Below are positions 10,626 to 19,424 of a DNA stretch of 64,000 nucleotides, piece after piece. Made by a program: the position numbers and the translations under genes. The stretch covers positions 558,001 to 622,000 of the forward strand of contig CCKK01000003.1 in assembly GCA_001048675.1 (NCBI GenBank). Direction: 5' to 3'. The notes under the pieces are model-generated. The model did no database searches and was not told where the DNA came from. It worked only from the letters and a program-made list of their open reading frames with translations. The number at the start of each line of letters is the position of its first letter. Positions within the stretch are counted from its first letter, which is position 1. This DNA comes from Vibrio diabolicus (GTDB lineage: Bacteria > Pseudomonadota > Gammaproteobacteria > Enterobacterales > Vibrionaceae).

Positions 10626-12761
10626 TTAAAACTGATAGTTCAGATCCAGCGTGTAAGAGCGTCCCGGAGCTGGGTATCGACCAACTGGGCTGGTATCAAT
10701 CCCACGGAAGTAATACTCCTCGTCAAACAAGTTGTTTACTGCAACATTCATGCGCAACTTGCCTTTGTCGTCTTTGTATAAATCCGTGCCTAAATTGAAG
10801 TTCCACACCATGTAAGACGGCACTTTGCCCGTTTCACCTATTGCGTCTTCGGCACTGGTGTTGGCGTTATCGGTATACGAATCACTGAAGTAGAAGCCCG
10901 ATAGCGTGGTGTCCATGCCGTAAAATGCGTAGGTTGCATCCCAACCAAGCTGATGCTTAGAGGTGTAAGGCAGTTGATTACCTTTATTCTCACCTTCTTC
11001 TTCAAGCGTAGCGTCTAGATAGTTATAGCTTGCGCCTAAACTCAGTGCAGGTAGTGCTTCAGGCACGTAACGAGCAGAAAGCTCTAAACCTTGGTGAAGG
11101 GTTCTACCTATATTTTCAGACGTATTTGTCACACTCCGCCACTGCAACTGATCCTTAAAGTCAATGCGATACAAAGCTGCATTGAAGCTTGTTGAATCTT
11201 GAACATACCGAACGCCAAGTTCGTAGTTCCAAGCCAACTCACTGCTTTCCTTACCGACCCCTCGAACATTAACAAGCTGAGGAACGCGAAGAGATTTCTG
11301 CGCATTGGCATAGCTCAGCCATTGTTCATTCCAGTTATATGCGATCGTCACACCAGGCAATAATTCAGTCACCTTGTTTCCAGATTCTTGCCCGCTGCCC
11401 AAATCTTTATAGGACATATCAACAAATTCATAACGAAGTCCGGGTGTGACTTTTAACGCACCATTAAACAACCCGACTTCGTTGCTCACATATCCTGCGT
11501 ACGCATCGGTATCAAGGTGCCAGTTTCGCGGTACATTTGTGGCTCCGCCTGACACTGGTGTTTGTGTCACTTTATATTGAATGTCTTCATTAATGTAACG
11601 AGTCCCTATAATCCAGTTTTGCGTAATGGCACCTCCATCAACAAAAACAGCAAGCTTAGGTTCGATACCATAAACACGGAACTCTCGTGGTGAAGTACTT
11701 ACTTTCGTAGAAGGCAGAGCCGGATCCGCCCAATGGCCACCAGCGCTGTTAAAGCCCCACTTGAAAAGACGCTCTGACTTATGGCCAAACGTTAGCACTT
11801 CTAGCTCGGCACTGTCGGCAAATGGCAAATCGTGGATGTACTTAACACTCCAGCGCGTCGACTTACCTTCATAATCATCGTAAGGACGTTTCGATTGGTG
11901 ACGATCTTGTTCGTAGTCTTGTGGCGAAAGTGCACCAGGCATTTGCGTTTCAGCATCGTAACGTTGCAGGAATGCTTGAATCTCTTGAGTGTCACTCAAT
12001 AGCCACTGTGCTTTAGCTTGAAAGTTCTTCACGTCCGTATCGGAATGTTCACGGAAGCTTTCACCTTTTAGGAAGTTACCTTCCAACTGCAGTGCAAACG
12101 TGTCGCTTAACCAGCCGCCCGTGCGCAGGTAAAAATCATTCAGCGGCGCATCACCGCCATCAAACACGGTAAGGCGGTTACTGATTTCAGTTTGCCACGT
12201 GTGTGGAATCGGTTTGGTCACTAAGTTGATCACACCACCGACGTTGTTTGGGCCGTACTGTACTGCAGCACCACCGCGTACAATGTCAATACGATCAAGC
12301 ATCGACAGTGTTGCTGGGAAGATAGACTGACCAGTGTGACCATATGGCGCAAGTGTTAGCGGTACACCATCCATCAAGAACTGAGCATGACCACTACGGC
12401 TTGCTTTCAAACCACGTACAGAAATGTTAGGCAATACGCCCGTTCCGCTTTCATCCTGAACTTTAATACCCGGCACGCGCTGTAGCGCGTTATCAATCGA
12501 GCCTGCGGCGGTTTTCTCAATTTGATCACGGGTAATGACGGTACGAGCACCAGGGTACTCTTTGACGTCTTCAATGTCAGAGTTGCCAATCACGCTGCCA
12601 GTGACAACCACCGTTTCCATCACGGTGGTTTCGTTTTTTGCGGCAGGAGCGGCAACCGCGCTCATGGAGGTGGCAGAAGCGATAGCAATCGCGAGCACAC
12701 TGTAAGTGGTAGACAAACCAGCACGTACACGCACTTTACCATCCAAATTCTGGTAAGACAT
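10626..12761 (-). CDS. pvuA: TonB-dependent ferric vibrioferrin receptor PvuA (PvuA2)
   Basis: A 711-aa outer-membrane receptor. A Sec signal peptide ends near AVAAPAA, followed by a TonB box (METVVVTG), a plug domain with the conserved VQYGPNNVGGVINLVT segment, and a 22-strand barrel ending in the canonical aromatic C-terminus (LDLNYQF). It imports ferric vibrioferrin using TonB energy. The ATG follows a strong AAGGAGAC site. It sits second in the psuA-pvuABCDE operon, 123 bases after psuA with a hairpin between them. Confidence 0.95.
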   Translation of the reverse strand: MSYQNLDGKVRVRAGLSTTYSVLAIAIASATSMSAVAAPAAKNETTVMETVVVTGSVIGNSDIEDVKEYPGARTVITRDQIEKTAAGSIDNALQRVPGIKVQDESGTGVLPNISVRGLKASRSGHAQFLMDGVPLTLAPYGHTGQSIFPATLSMLDRIDIVRGGAAVQYGPNNVGGVINLVTKPIPHTWQTEISNRLTVFDGGDAPLNDFYLRTGGWLSDTFALQLEGNFLKGESFREHSDTDVKNFQAKAQWLLSDTQEIQAFLQRYDAETQMPGALSPQDYEQDRHQSKRPYDDYEGKSTRWSVKYIHDLPFADSAELEVLTFGHKSERLFKWGFNSAGGHWADPALPSTKVSTSPREFRVYGIEPKLAVFVDGGAITQNWIIGTRYINEDIQYKVTQTPVSGGATNVPRNWHLDTDAYAGYVSNEVGLFNGALKVTPGLRYEFVDMSYKDLGSGQESGNKVTELLPGVTIAYNWNEQWLSYANAQKSLRVPQLVNVRGVGKESSELAWNYELGVRYVQDSTSFNAALYRIDFKDQLQWRSVTNTSENIGRTLHQGLELSARYVPEALPALSLGASYNYLDATLEEEGENKGNQLPYTSKHQLGWDATYAFYGMDTTLSGFYFSDSYTDNANTSAEDAIGETGKVPSYMVWNFNLGTDLYKDDKGKLRMNVAVNNLFDEEYYFRGIDTSPVGRYPAPGRSYTLDLNYQF

Positions 12762-12784
12762 TAAGGTCTCCTTTGCGAGAAATT

Positions 12785-12815
12785 GAGCCTCGGGCAGAAC
12801 ATTTCCCGTAGGCTC
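12785..12815 (-). promoter_or_regulatory. Intercistronic hairpin between psuA and pvuA
   Basis: GAGCCT-CGGG at 12785-12794 pairs with CCCG-TA-GGCTC at 12805-12815 with a small bulge. In the transcribed strand it is not followed by a T-run, so it is a possible attenuator, processing site or 3' stabiliser of psuA RNA rather than a full terminator. Confidence 0.5.
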
Positions 12816-12884
12816 TCGGGGCTAAAACATCCTCAATAAGAGGCAAAAAAATCGGCTAACGTGCGCCAACTACGCACAACAAGC

Positions 12885-14921
12885 CTAGAACTGGTATCCG
12901 TAGCTAAGCATGAACTCGGCTGGTGCGCCGTAGCCAATCTGGTTTAGGCCAGACGTGCCGTTTGTTGCGCCAAGAATGTATTTCTCATCCAAAATGTTGT
13001 AAGCGTTCGCTTGGATCTTGTGACGACCAGTGGTGTACGCCGCCATCAAATCCACCGTGGTGTAATCGCCAAGTGCGACGGCTTCGTCGTTACCTGCATA
13101 ACGGTCGCCCACGTATTTCACGCCGCCACCCAAACGCCAGTTGTCATCCAATTGGTAAGTGCTCCAAAGGGAGAACAAGTGGTCTGACACATCGTTCGGC
13201 TTTTTGCCTGTGGCTTTGTCTTCTGCGTCCAAGTAGCTGTAACCCACAGAGATGTCCCACTGTTTGGTGATTTGGCCGCGAGCTTCTAGCTCAATGCCTT
13301 GGTGACGTACTTCAATTTTGTCGATGACATCGCCGTCCACGTTGGTTTGTGGCTGTTCTTGGTCGATCTGGAACAGTGCCGCATTCAACATTAATGCGTT
13401 ATCCAGCAGGTACGCTTTCGCCCCCACTTCTTTTAAGTCGGTATGGAAGAATTCCGCCAACTTTGGATTGATGTAGATGCCTGCGTACGGCAACTGCCAA
13501 GAGCGCGCTAAACTGGCGTATACGGATGTGTCGGAATTGATACGGTATACCAAACCAGCACGGTAGCTGACTTTGTCATCATCCAACTTTTCCTTATCTG
13601 AGCCCGCTTTTTGTTGTTCGAGCTCCATCGAGTCGTAACGCACGTTACCGATCAAAGAAAGGTCGCCCCACGTATAGACGTCTTGCACATACAAACCTGT
13701 CGTGGTGGTGGTATTGTCACGAAATGGCTTAAAGCCCGGATCAGTCGTTGGACCAACGACTGGGTCGTAGATATTTTGCGGAGGAAGCGTTTTATCACTT
13801 GCCAACGTTAGGTCGATATCGATCTGGTTGAAATCTGCACCCACCATCAATTGATTGTCCCTGGTTTCCCAAACCAACTCAGATTGCAAAGTGGTCGTAG
13901 TACGTGGATCGTAACCAAAGTTGTTAACGGTTTGAGACACTTCATTACCCGTCACTTTGCCCTGACGCGTGCCTTTTTGCTCAAGTTCGATATGGTTGAA
14001 CGCCGCTCGGTTGTTCCATACCCATTGATCATTCAGACGCCATTCGTAATCCACCGCAATACGGAGACTGTCTGACTCCTGATAGTCGTTTGTGCCGCCA
14101 AAGTAAGTGCTTACTGGCAAATCAACTGGCTTGCCATTTTTTGATGGCACACCACGATATGGCACTAGTTCTTGATGGGCGTATTCCACGTCAATATCAA
14201 TGGTGTGACCATCCGCTGGTAACACACGAATGGTCGGTGCAATGAAGAAATCGTTTGAATCAACATGATCAACGTACGAGTCGGCTTGACGGTATTCCAA
14301 GTTAATACGCCCGTTGACCTTATCTGTGAACGCCATTGAGCTGTCGACCTGACCGACATACTGGTTGTTGCTACCTACACTGCCGTTTACGTGAGTAAAA
14401 TTCTCACCGTTAGCGCGTTTCGTCACCAAGTTGATGATACCCCCAGCCGAACCACGGCCATACAAAGCACCCGCAGGGCCTTTCACAATTTCAACGCGTT
14501 CAACGTTCGCTAAGCTGCGGTAAGACTGCAACGTACCGTCATCTCGCAAGCCATCACGGTACATATCGTTGAGTGAATCAAAACCGCGAATCATGAACTG
14601 GTCACGGCTGCCTTCGCCCAAGGTGTTATTGACCCCGGCTACCCCATCTAGCGCATCCACTAAACGCACCGCGCCTCGGTCTTGCATTTCTGTTTTCGTT
14701 ACTACAGATACCGCTTGTGGCACATCAAGCCATTCCACATCGGTTTTGGTGCCTGATTGAGGCATGTGTTCAGCATAACCTTCGTACTGATGACCGAAGA
14801 CTTGAATCGTTTCAGTTGCTGATGAGGTTGAGTTCGTCTCTTCTGAAGCCACTGCGCTTGGTGCTACTAGTGAAGAACCAATCGCGACCGCCAAGGGGGT
14901 CAGGGTCAATAATTTATTCAT
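12885..14921 (-). CDS. psuA: TonB-dependent vibrioferrin receptor PsuA (PvuA1)
   Basis: A 678-aa outer-membrane siderophore receptor of the FhuE/FoxA-like class. The ATG at 14921 gives a clean signal peptide (MNKLLTLTPLAVAIGSS... cut near AVASEE); the frame remains open 17 codons further up but without a signal sequence. It has a TonB box region (ETIQVFG), plug motif GPAGALYGRGSAGGIINLVT, and terminal LSYGYQF. In V. parahaemolyticus the gene was first called psuA and then recognised as a second vibrioferrin receptor, PvuA1. It is the first gene of the uptake operon and faces pvsA across a shared promoter region. Confidence 0.93.
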   Translation of the reverse strand: MNKLLTLTPLAVAIGSSLVAPSAVASEETNSTSSATETIQVFGHQYEGYAEHMPQSGTKTDVEWLDVPQAVSVVTKTEMQDRGAVRLVDALDGVAGVNNTLGEGSRDQFMIRGFDSLNDMYRDGLRDDGTLQSYRSLANVERVEIVKGPAGALYGRGSAGGIINLVTKRANGENFTHVNGSVGSNNQYVGQVDSSMAFTDKVNGRINLEYRQADSYVDHVDSNDFFIAPTIRVLPADGHTIDIDVEYAHQELVPYRGVPSKNGKPVDLPVSTYFGGTNDYQESDSLRIAVDYEWRLNDQWVWNNRAAFNHIELEQKGTRQGKVTGNEVSQTVNNFGYDPRTTTTLQSELVWETRDNQLMVGADFNQIDIDLTLASDKTLPPQNIYDPVVGPTTDPGFKPFRDNTTTTTGLYVQDVYTWGDLSLIGNVRYDSMELEQQKAGSDKEKLDDDKVSYRAGLVYRINSDTSVYASLARSWQLPYAGIYINPKLAEFFHTDLKEVGAKAYLLDNALMLNAALFQIDQEQPQTNVDGDVIDKIEVRHQGIELEARGQITKQWDISVGYSYLDAEDKATGKKPNDVSDHLFSLWSTYQLDDNWRLGGGVKYVGDRYAGNDEAVALGDYTTVDLMAAYTTGRHKIQANAYNILDEKYILGATNGTSGLNQIGYGAPAEFMLSYGYQF

Positions 14922-15171
14922 TCCATAATTCCGTTTAGTTGTTATAAAGCCAACGGATGGAAATAAGAACAAATATTATTTCTATTTGCAATATTAATTT
15001 TATGCTCTATATTTATTTACCCTAAAAACACAACTAACAACAAAAAAAACCAAACATAATAACAATAAACACTAAAACTTCTGCCCTCCATCTCGCGAGA
15101 GGCACATTGGAAGACGACCGTGAGCGACTTTATCAACGTTAGAAGAAAATGTTAGAAAATTAGGAAAGCTC
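14922..15171. promoter_or_regulatory. Divergent promoter region of the vibrioferrin locus
   Basis: A 250-base AT-rich region between the divergent psuA-pvu and pvs operons, with long A/T runs at 14990-15075. Both operons are known to be iron-repressed through Fur in V. parahaemolyticus. The best Fur-like 19-mer I can see is at 14968-14986, matching the symmetric consensus at roughly two thirds of positions. The pvsA ribosome site is TAGGAAAG at about 15160. Confidence 0.55.
14968..14986. promoter_or_regulatory. Candidate Fur box
   Basis: AACAAATATTATTTCTATT compared with the Vibrio Fur consensus AATGANAATNATTNTCATT agrees at about 12 of 16 defined positions. The placement favours the psuA promoter. 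The assignment rests mainly on the known iron control of this locus. Confidence 0.35.
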
Positions 15172-16383
15172 ATGAAATCTACGATGATTATCGTAAGTCA
15201 TGTCGTTAACGATGCAGTCACTCACGGCTTTGTGCCTGCAGCTAAAGCGATGGACCTTCACGTCGTTCTTATCACCGACCACAAGCTCAGCCATTTAGAG
15301 CTGGCAAGTCGTGATAGTCACTTTAATCCGGATACCATTCTAGAATGTGATGTCTTCAACCCATTAGAACTCATCGAAACCATCACGGAACATGAATTAA
15401 AGCCAGACGCTATTTTTAGCAATAGTGATCACTTACAAACTTCCACCGCCATCTGCGCGCAATTTTTTGGCCTCCCATCCAAGGATTGGTCTGTCACGTT
15501 AAAAGCCAAAAACAAACACTTAACTCGACAAGTGTTAAATGAAAAAGCCCTACCCAACACACAAAGCTGTTTGCTGCATCGCCATTCGAATGTGGCATTA
15601 GGCATAGACTTTCCTGTCGTGGCAAAACCCAAAGAAGGCGTGGCAAGTTTAGATGTGCAGCGCTGTGACTCCCAAAGCGAGCTCGATGCATACTGCGATA
15701 CGTTTTGGCAAAAGCACCCAAACGCCACCATTCTGGTGGAGCAATTCCTTCAAGGGCCGTTGGTTACGCTAGAAACTTTAGGAGATGGTGAGCGCCTTAT
15801 CGCCGTGGGCGGTTTTGATGTGTCGCTCTCAGAGCCGCCTTACTTTATCGAAACGGCCGCAGACTGGGACGGACCAAACGGCATTGCTCACCGAGAAGCG
15901 TGCTTGGCTCAACTGAAAGCGTTTGGCGTTGGTTTTGGTGTTTGCCACAGCGAATTTATTATCACGGAAAACGGCCCAGTTCTGGTGGAAATCAACTACC
16001 GCAGCATTGGAGATGGTCGCGAATTCTTACTCAACAATCTCGCTCACTTCGGTTGGTTTAGCACAATTTTAGGTCTGCATTTAGGCCGAAGATTGGACGG
16101 CGATTACCAAATTCATGGTTCAGCGCACGTGCACTACGTAGTTGCGGAACACAGTGGTGTGATTGATGGAGATTCGACGTCGTTCATCCAACACGATGAC
16201 GATATCATCACCCAGCAACAGGTACTAAAAACCGCTGGAGAACACTTCCAACAGAGTTATTCCAATAAGGATTATCTCGCCCGAATTTCGATTGTCTCAC
16301 CATCAGGGCGAAACCTCGACCAAGCGCTGCAGAACGCGCTTAGCAATTTCAATCTAGCTCCGACTCGTGAGGTGGCAGCATGA
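15172..16383 (+). CDS. pvsA: Vibrioferrin biosynthesis ATP-grasp ligase PvsA
   Basis: A 403-aa ATP-grasp enzyme. Family features are the nucleotide-binding segment FPVVAKPKEGVASLDV at about residue 144 and the metal/ATP site ENGPVLVEINYRSIGDG at about 270. ATP-grasp ligases join a carboxylate to an amine through an acyl-phosphate; in vibrioferrin (citrate, ethanolamine, alanine, 2-ketoglutarate) it is presumed to make the amide between alanine and the ketoglutarate-derived unit, which is inference from pathway logic. It is the first gene of pvsABCDE, and its stop overlaps the pvsB start as ATGA. Confidence 0.93.
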   Translation: MKSTMIIVSHVVNDAVTHGFVPAAKAMDLHVVLITDHKLSHLELASRDSHFNPDTILECDVFNPLELIETITEHELKPDAIFSNSDHLQTSTAICAQFFGLPSKDWSVTLKAKNKHLTRQVLNEKALPNTQSCLLHRHSNVALGIDFPVVAKPKEGVASLDVQRCDSQSELDAYCDTFWQKHPNATILVEQFLQGPLVTLETLGDGERLIAVGGFDVSLSEPPYFIETAADWDGPNGIAHREACLAQLKAFGVGFGVCHSEFIITENGPVLVEINYRSIGDGREFLLNNLAHFGWFSTILGLHLGRRLDGDYQIHGSAHVHYVVAEHSGVIDGDSTSFIQHDDDIITQQQVLKTAGEHFQQSYSNKDYLARISIVSPSGRNLDQALQNALSNFNLAPTREVAA

Positions 16384-18212
16384 ATGACAACGCTTTGTAT
16401 CTAACGCAACGATTGATCGACACTTGCTTACGCGAAGACATGTTTGGCATCTTATCGAATGCCAAGTTCAGTAGCGCCGCACCAAAAGGGGTAATTGTTC
16501 CTCAAGGCGAGCAAGTCTGGCTAACCTTTGATAATCCGGATTTCACGCTCTATTTACCTGTTGTGCCAACGTATTACATGCAGCATTGGTGTTACGGCCA
16601 AACCAATGGCGAAGCGCCGCTAGGTTGGTGGGTGGAGAAAAATGGCCAAGTCGAGCATCAGCAGCATTATCAAGAGTGGATTGCGCTACTAACGACACTG
16701 GCGCATGAGAGCTCTCACGAATTGTTGGCGGGGTATCTTCAAGAACTGGAATGCGCAGAGAAACACAAAGCGCTGTGTGACCAAGCGTTTCGTCACCACG
16801 CCGACCACATTTCTCAACCAATATCCGAGCTTGGTTCTTGGCATAAAAAGCTACTGCTTGCCGACCAGATCGCTTCTTACCTTGACCACCCGTACTATCC
16901 AACTGCGCGTGCGAAGTTTGGTCTGAGCGATGAAGACCTTGCTAAGTACGCGCCCGAGTTCGCACAAAGCTTTGCTCTGCATTGGATTGCGATTGAAAAA
17001 TCACTGGTGACATTAACCAGCGAACAACCTGATTGCTGGCCGACAATGGAGCAAGTTGGGCTTCCTGCTGATTTTACACTGAGCCACGTACTGTTCCCTG
17101 CGCATCCGCTCACCCTTCGCTCTTTAGAAGCCTTACCCGAAGGCATGATAGAAGCGCCGTTTACGTACCTAGACGTGACGCCAACGCTTTCCGTTCGTAC
17201 GGTGGTAGTCAACGACGCGCCGCATATTCACATCAAAGTTCCGCTGATCATGCGATCGCTAGGCACGAAAAACATTCGCTTAATCAAGCCTTCAACACTG
17301 TATGACGGCCACTGGTTTGAACGTCTACTCAGCCACCTTGAACAAACGGATGCCGACTTAAACACTCGCTTGTTCCATTGCAACGAAAAACACGGTGGAC
17401 ACGTCGGCGAGGATAAAACCTTCGCGTACATCGTACGTGAGTACCCACTTATTCATTGCGAAGACAAAGCGCTAGTTCCGGTTGCCGCACTGGCAAGCCC
17501 AATGCCTGACGACCGCTTGTTCTTAGAACACTTGGCAGAGCAGTACTATCAACAAGATACGCTGGCGTGGTTCAAAGATTACGTCGACCTATTATGCCAA
17601 GTACACCTTACCTTGTGGCTTCGTTATGGCATTGCATTGGAGTCCAACCAGCAAAACGCCATCGTTGCATTTTTTCAACAGGGCAAAATGACGCTCGCGA
17701 TGAAAGACAACGACGCAGCGCGAATTTGGCCAGAGCGCTTCCACTTTGCAACAGAGCATGCCGCCCAAAAACAGGGCGCAGGAACAATTCCAGTGGATTG
17801 CGATGAACTGCTCGACCAACGCATCAAAGTCGACAATGAATTGGCGCTCGGTCAGATGTTTACCACCATCACATTACAACTGGATATCGCAGCGATTGTA
17901 GAAGCCATGGCTACAAAGGGCATTGCCTCTTCAGCATCGCTTTACGCCATCGTGGCCAAAAGCATTGCTGAGCAACTCAACCGATTGGAAGGCGAAGGGT
18001 TAGAAACAAAACTGGCACGCGAGTTACTGCAAGAGGCGCCTGATTTGTACGCCAAGTACTTGTTGAGCTCTGGCAGTTTGCTCTCGAAAGAAGCCTCCGG
18101 CGCGAGTGACATCAATAAGTTCTATGGTTTGTCGGCCCCGAACTTCTTACTGCTTTCTAGCGAAGAAGCGCAGCGCGCCTACTTAGAAGCCATCAAAAAA
18201 AGCGTACGTTAA
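16380..18212 (+). CDS. pvsB: Vibrioferrin NIS synthetase PvsB
   Basis: A 610-aa NRPS-independent siderophore synthetase (IucA/IucC family). Visible family motifs are LFPAHPLTLRSLEALP, VRTVVVNDAPHIHIKVPL and RSLGTKNIRLIKPST in the adenylating domain, with a FhuF-like C-terminal part (HLTLWLRYGIALESNQQN). It adenylates a citrate-type carboxylate and condenses it with an amine or hydroxyl partner. Together with PvsD it assembles the citrate core of vibrioferrin; the order of its step is inferred. The start overlaps pvsA by four bases. Confidence 0.93.
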   Translation: MNDNALYLTQRLIDTCLREDMFGILSNAKFSSAAPKGVIVPQGEQVWLTFDNPDFTLYLPVVPTYYMQHWCYGQTNGEAPLGWWVEKNGQVEHQQHYQEWIALLTTLAHESSHELLAGYLQELECAEKHKALCDQAFRHHADHISQPISELGSWHKKLLLADQIASYLDHPYYPTARAKFGLSDEDLAKYAPEFAQSFALHWIAIEKSLVTLTSEQPDCWPTMEQVGLPADFTLSHVLFPAHPLTLRSLEALPEGMIEAPFTYLDVTPTLSVRTVVVNDAPHIHIKVPLIMRSLGTKNIRLIKPSTLYDGHWFERLLSHLEQTDADLNTRLFHCNEKHGGHVGEDKTFAYIVREYPLIHCEDKALVPVAALASPMPDDRLFLEHLAEQYYQQDTLAWFKDYVDLLCQVHLTLWLRYGIALESNQQNAIVAFFQQGKMTLAMKDNDAARIWPERFHFATEHAAQKQGAGTIPVDCDELLDQRIKVDNELALGQMFTTITLQLDIAAIVEAMATKGIASSASLYAIVAKSIAEQLNRLEGEGLETKLARELLQEAPDLYAKYLLSSGSLLSKEASGASDINKFYGLSAPNFLLLSSEEAQRAYLEAIKKSVR

Positions 18213-18218
18213 ACGATT

Positions 18219-19424
18219 ATGACCAAACTCATCTACAGTGTGTTGTTGTGCCACTTTATCGCTGCGTTTGCCGCGTTAGGTATGCCGCTATTTCTACCCG
18301 TCGTGTTGCCAACATTAGGCGCAAGCATTGATGCGGACTGGGCAGGGGTATTGTTTATCCTACCTACGTTTTGTACTGCGTTAGCGGCGCGATTTTGGGG
18401 CAACTTTGCCGATCGCTACGGTCGCCGCCGCTCACTCTTGCGTGCGCAACTTGGCCTTGCAGCAGGTTTTGCGCTGTGCGGCTTGGCAGACAACCTCGCC
18501 ATGTTTGTGTTTGGTCTTATTGTTCAAGGAACCTTTGGCGGCACCATGGCCGCCTCGAACAGCTACTTATCTAGTCAAATTAAAGAAGCCAAAACACTCG
18601 GCAAGTCACTCAATAAAACCCAACTATCTGCTCGCTTGGCGCTGATCGTTGCGCCCATTGGGCTCGGCTGGAGCTTGTCCGAAACCAACCCACTCAACGC
18701 GTACCTGTGGTTATGCGTTTTGCCTTTAATTGCTATGGGCATCACGCTAACACTGCCTGCGGATAAACCCGCCGAACGAAACCTCGAAAAGCCAAACTCA
18801 GAATCTCAGCAAGAAAAACCGGTTGCACAGAAAAACGCAATGCATGCCATTCGTTGGATCTTCTTTGCTCAGTTCGGGTTTGCATTTTCTATGGTGGTGA
18901 CCTTTCCTTATTTCTCGCCGTTTGTGCAGCAATATGGCATCACTCACCACGCATGGATCGGTTTTTTGTACGCACTGCCGCATGGCGTCTATCTGTTGCT
19001 GGCAGGCAAAATCCACGTTTTGTCAGATGGGTTGAATCGCCATCAACCGCTGCGCACGTTGTGGCTCGGGTTTGCATTGCTTGCCGTGAGCTCTGCCTTG
19101 CATTTGATTGCGTCCGAAACCGCACTCATTGCTGCGAGAATTATCTTCGGCATCGCGATGGTGTGTTGTTATCACGGATTGCATCAGCATCTTGCGAGCA
19201 ATCTGGATCGCAAATTCAGTGGCAAAGTATTTTCTCGCTTTGATGCCATGTCCAAATGGGGTGGCGTGGCAGCGGGATTTTGCGCTTCTTTCATTTCTAG
19301 CTTGGGGCTACTTGAGGTTCCTTTCCTACTTTCTGCGATAGTCAGCGTAATCACCTTGATCACGCTGGTTCTCCATTCAAAATTTGGAAATCAACATGTT
19401 ACAAACTCAATCCTCTCAGACTAG
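18219..19424 (+). CDS. pvsC: Vibrioferrin exporter PvsC (MFS)
   Basis: A 401-aa major-facilitator transporter with about twelve hydrophobic helices, the family loop motif GNFADRYGRRR at about residue 60, and a central hydrophilic loop near residues 185-210. It exports vibrioferrin to the periplasm or medium. It begins six bases after the pvsB stop, and its last 29 bases overlap pvsD. Confidence 0.92.
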   Translation: MTKLIYSVLLCHFIAAFAALGMPLFLPVVLPTLGASIDADWAGVLFILPTFCTALAARFWGNFADRYGRRRSLLRAQLGLAAGFALCGLADNLAMFVFGLIVQGTFGGTMAASNSYLSSQIKEAKTLGKSLNKTQLSARLALIVAPIGLGWSLSETNPLNAYLWLCVLPLIAMGITLTLPADKPAERNLEKPNSESQQEKPVAQKNAMHAIRWIFFAQFGFAFSMVVTFPYFSPFVQQYGITHHAWIGFLYALPHGVYLLLAGKIHVLSDGLNRHQPLRTLWLGFALLAVSSALHLIASETALIAARIIFGIAMVCCYHGLHQHLASNLDRKFSGKVFSRFDAMSKWGGVAAGFCASFISSLGLLEVPFLLSAIVSVITLITLVLHSKFGNQHVTNSILSD

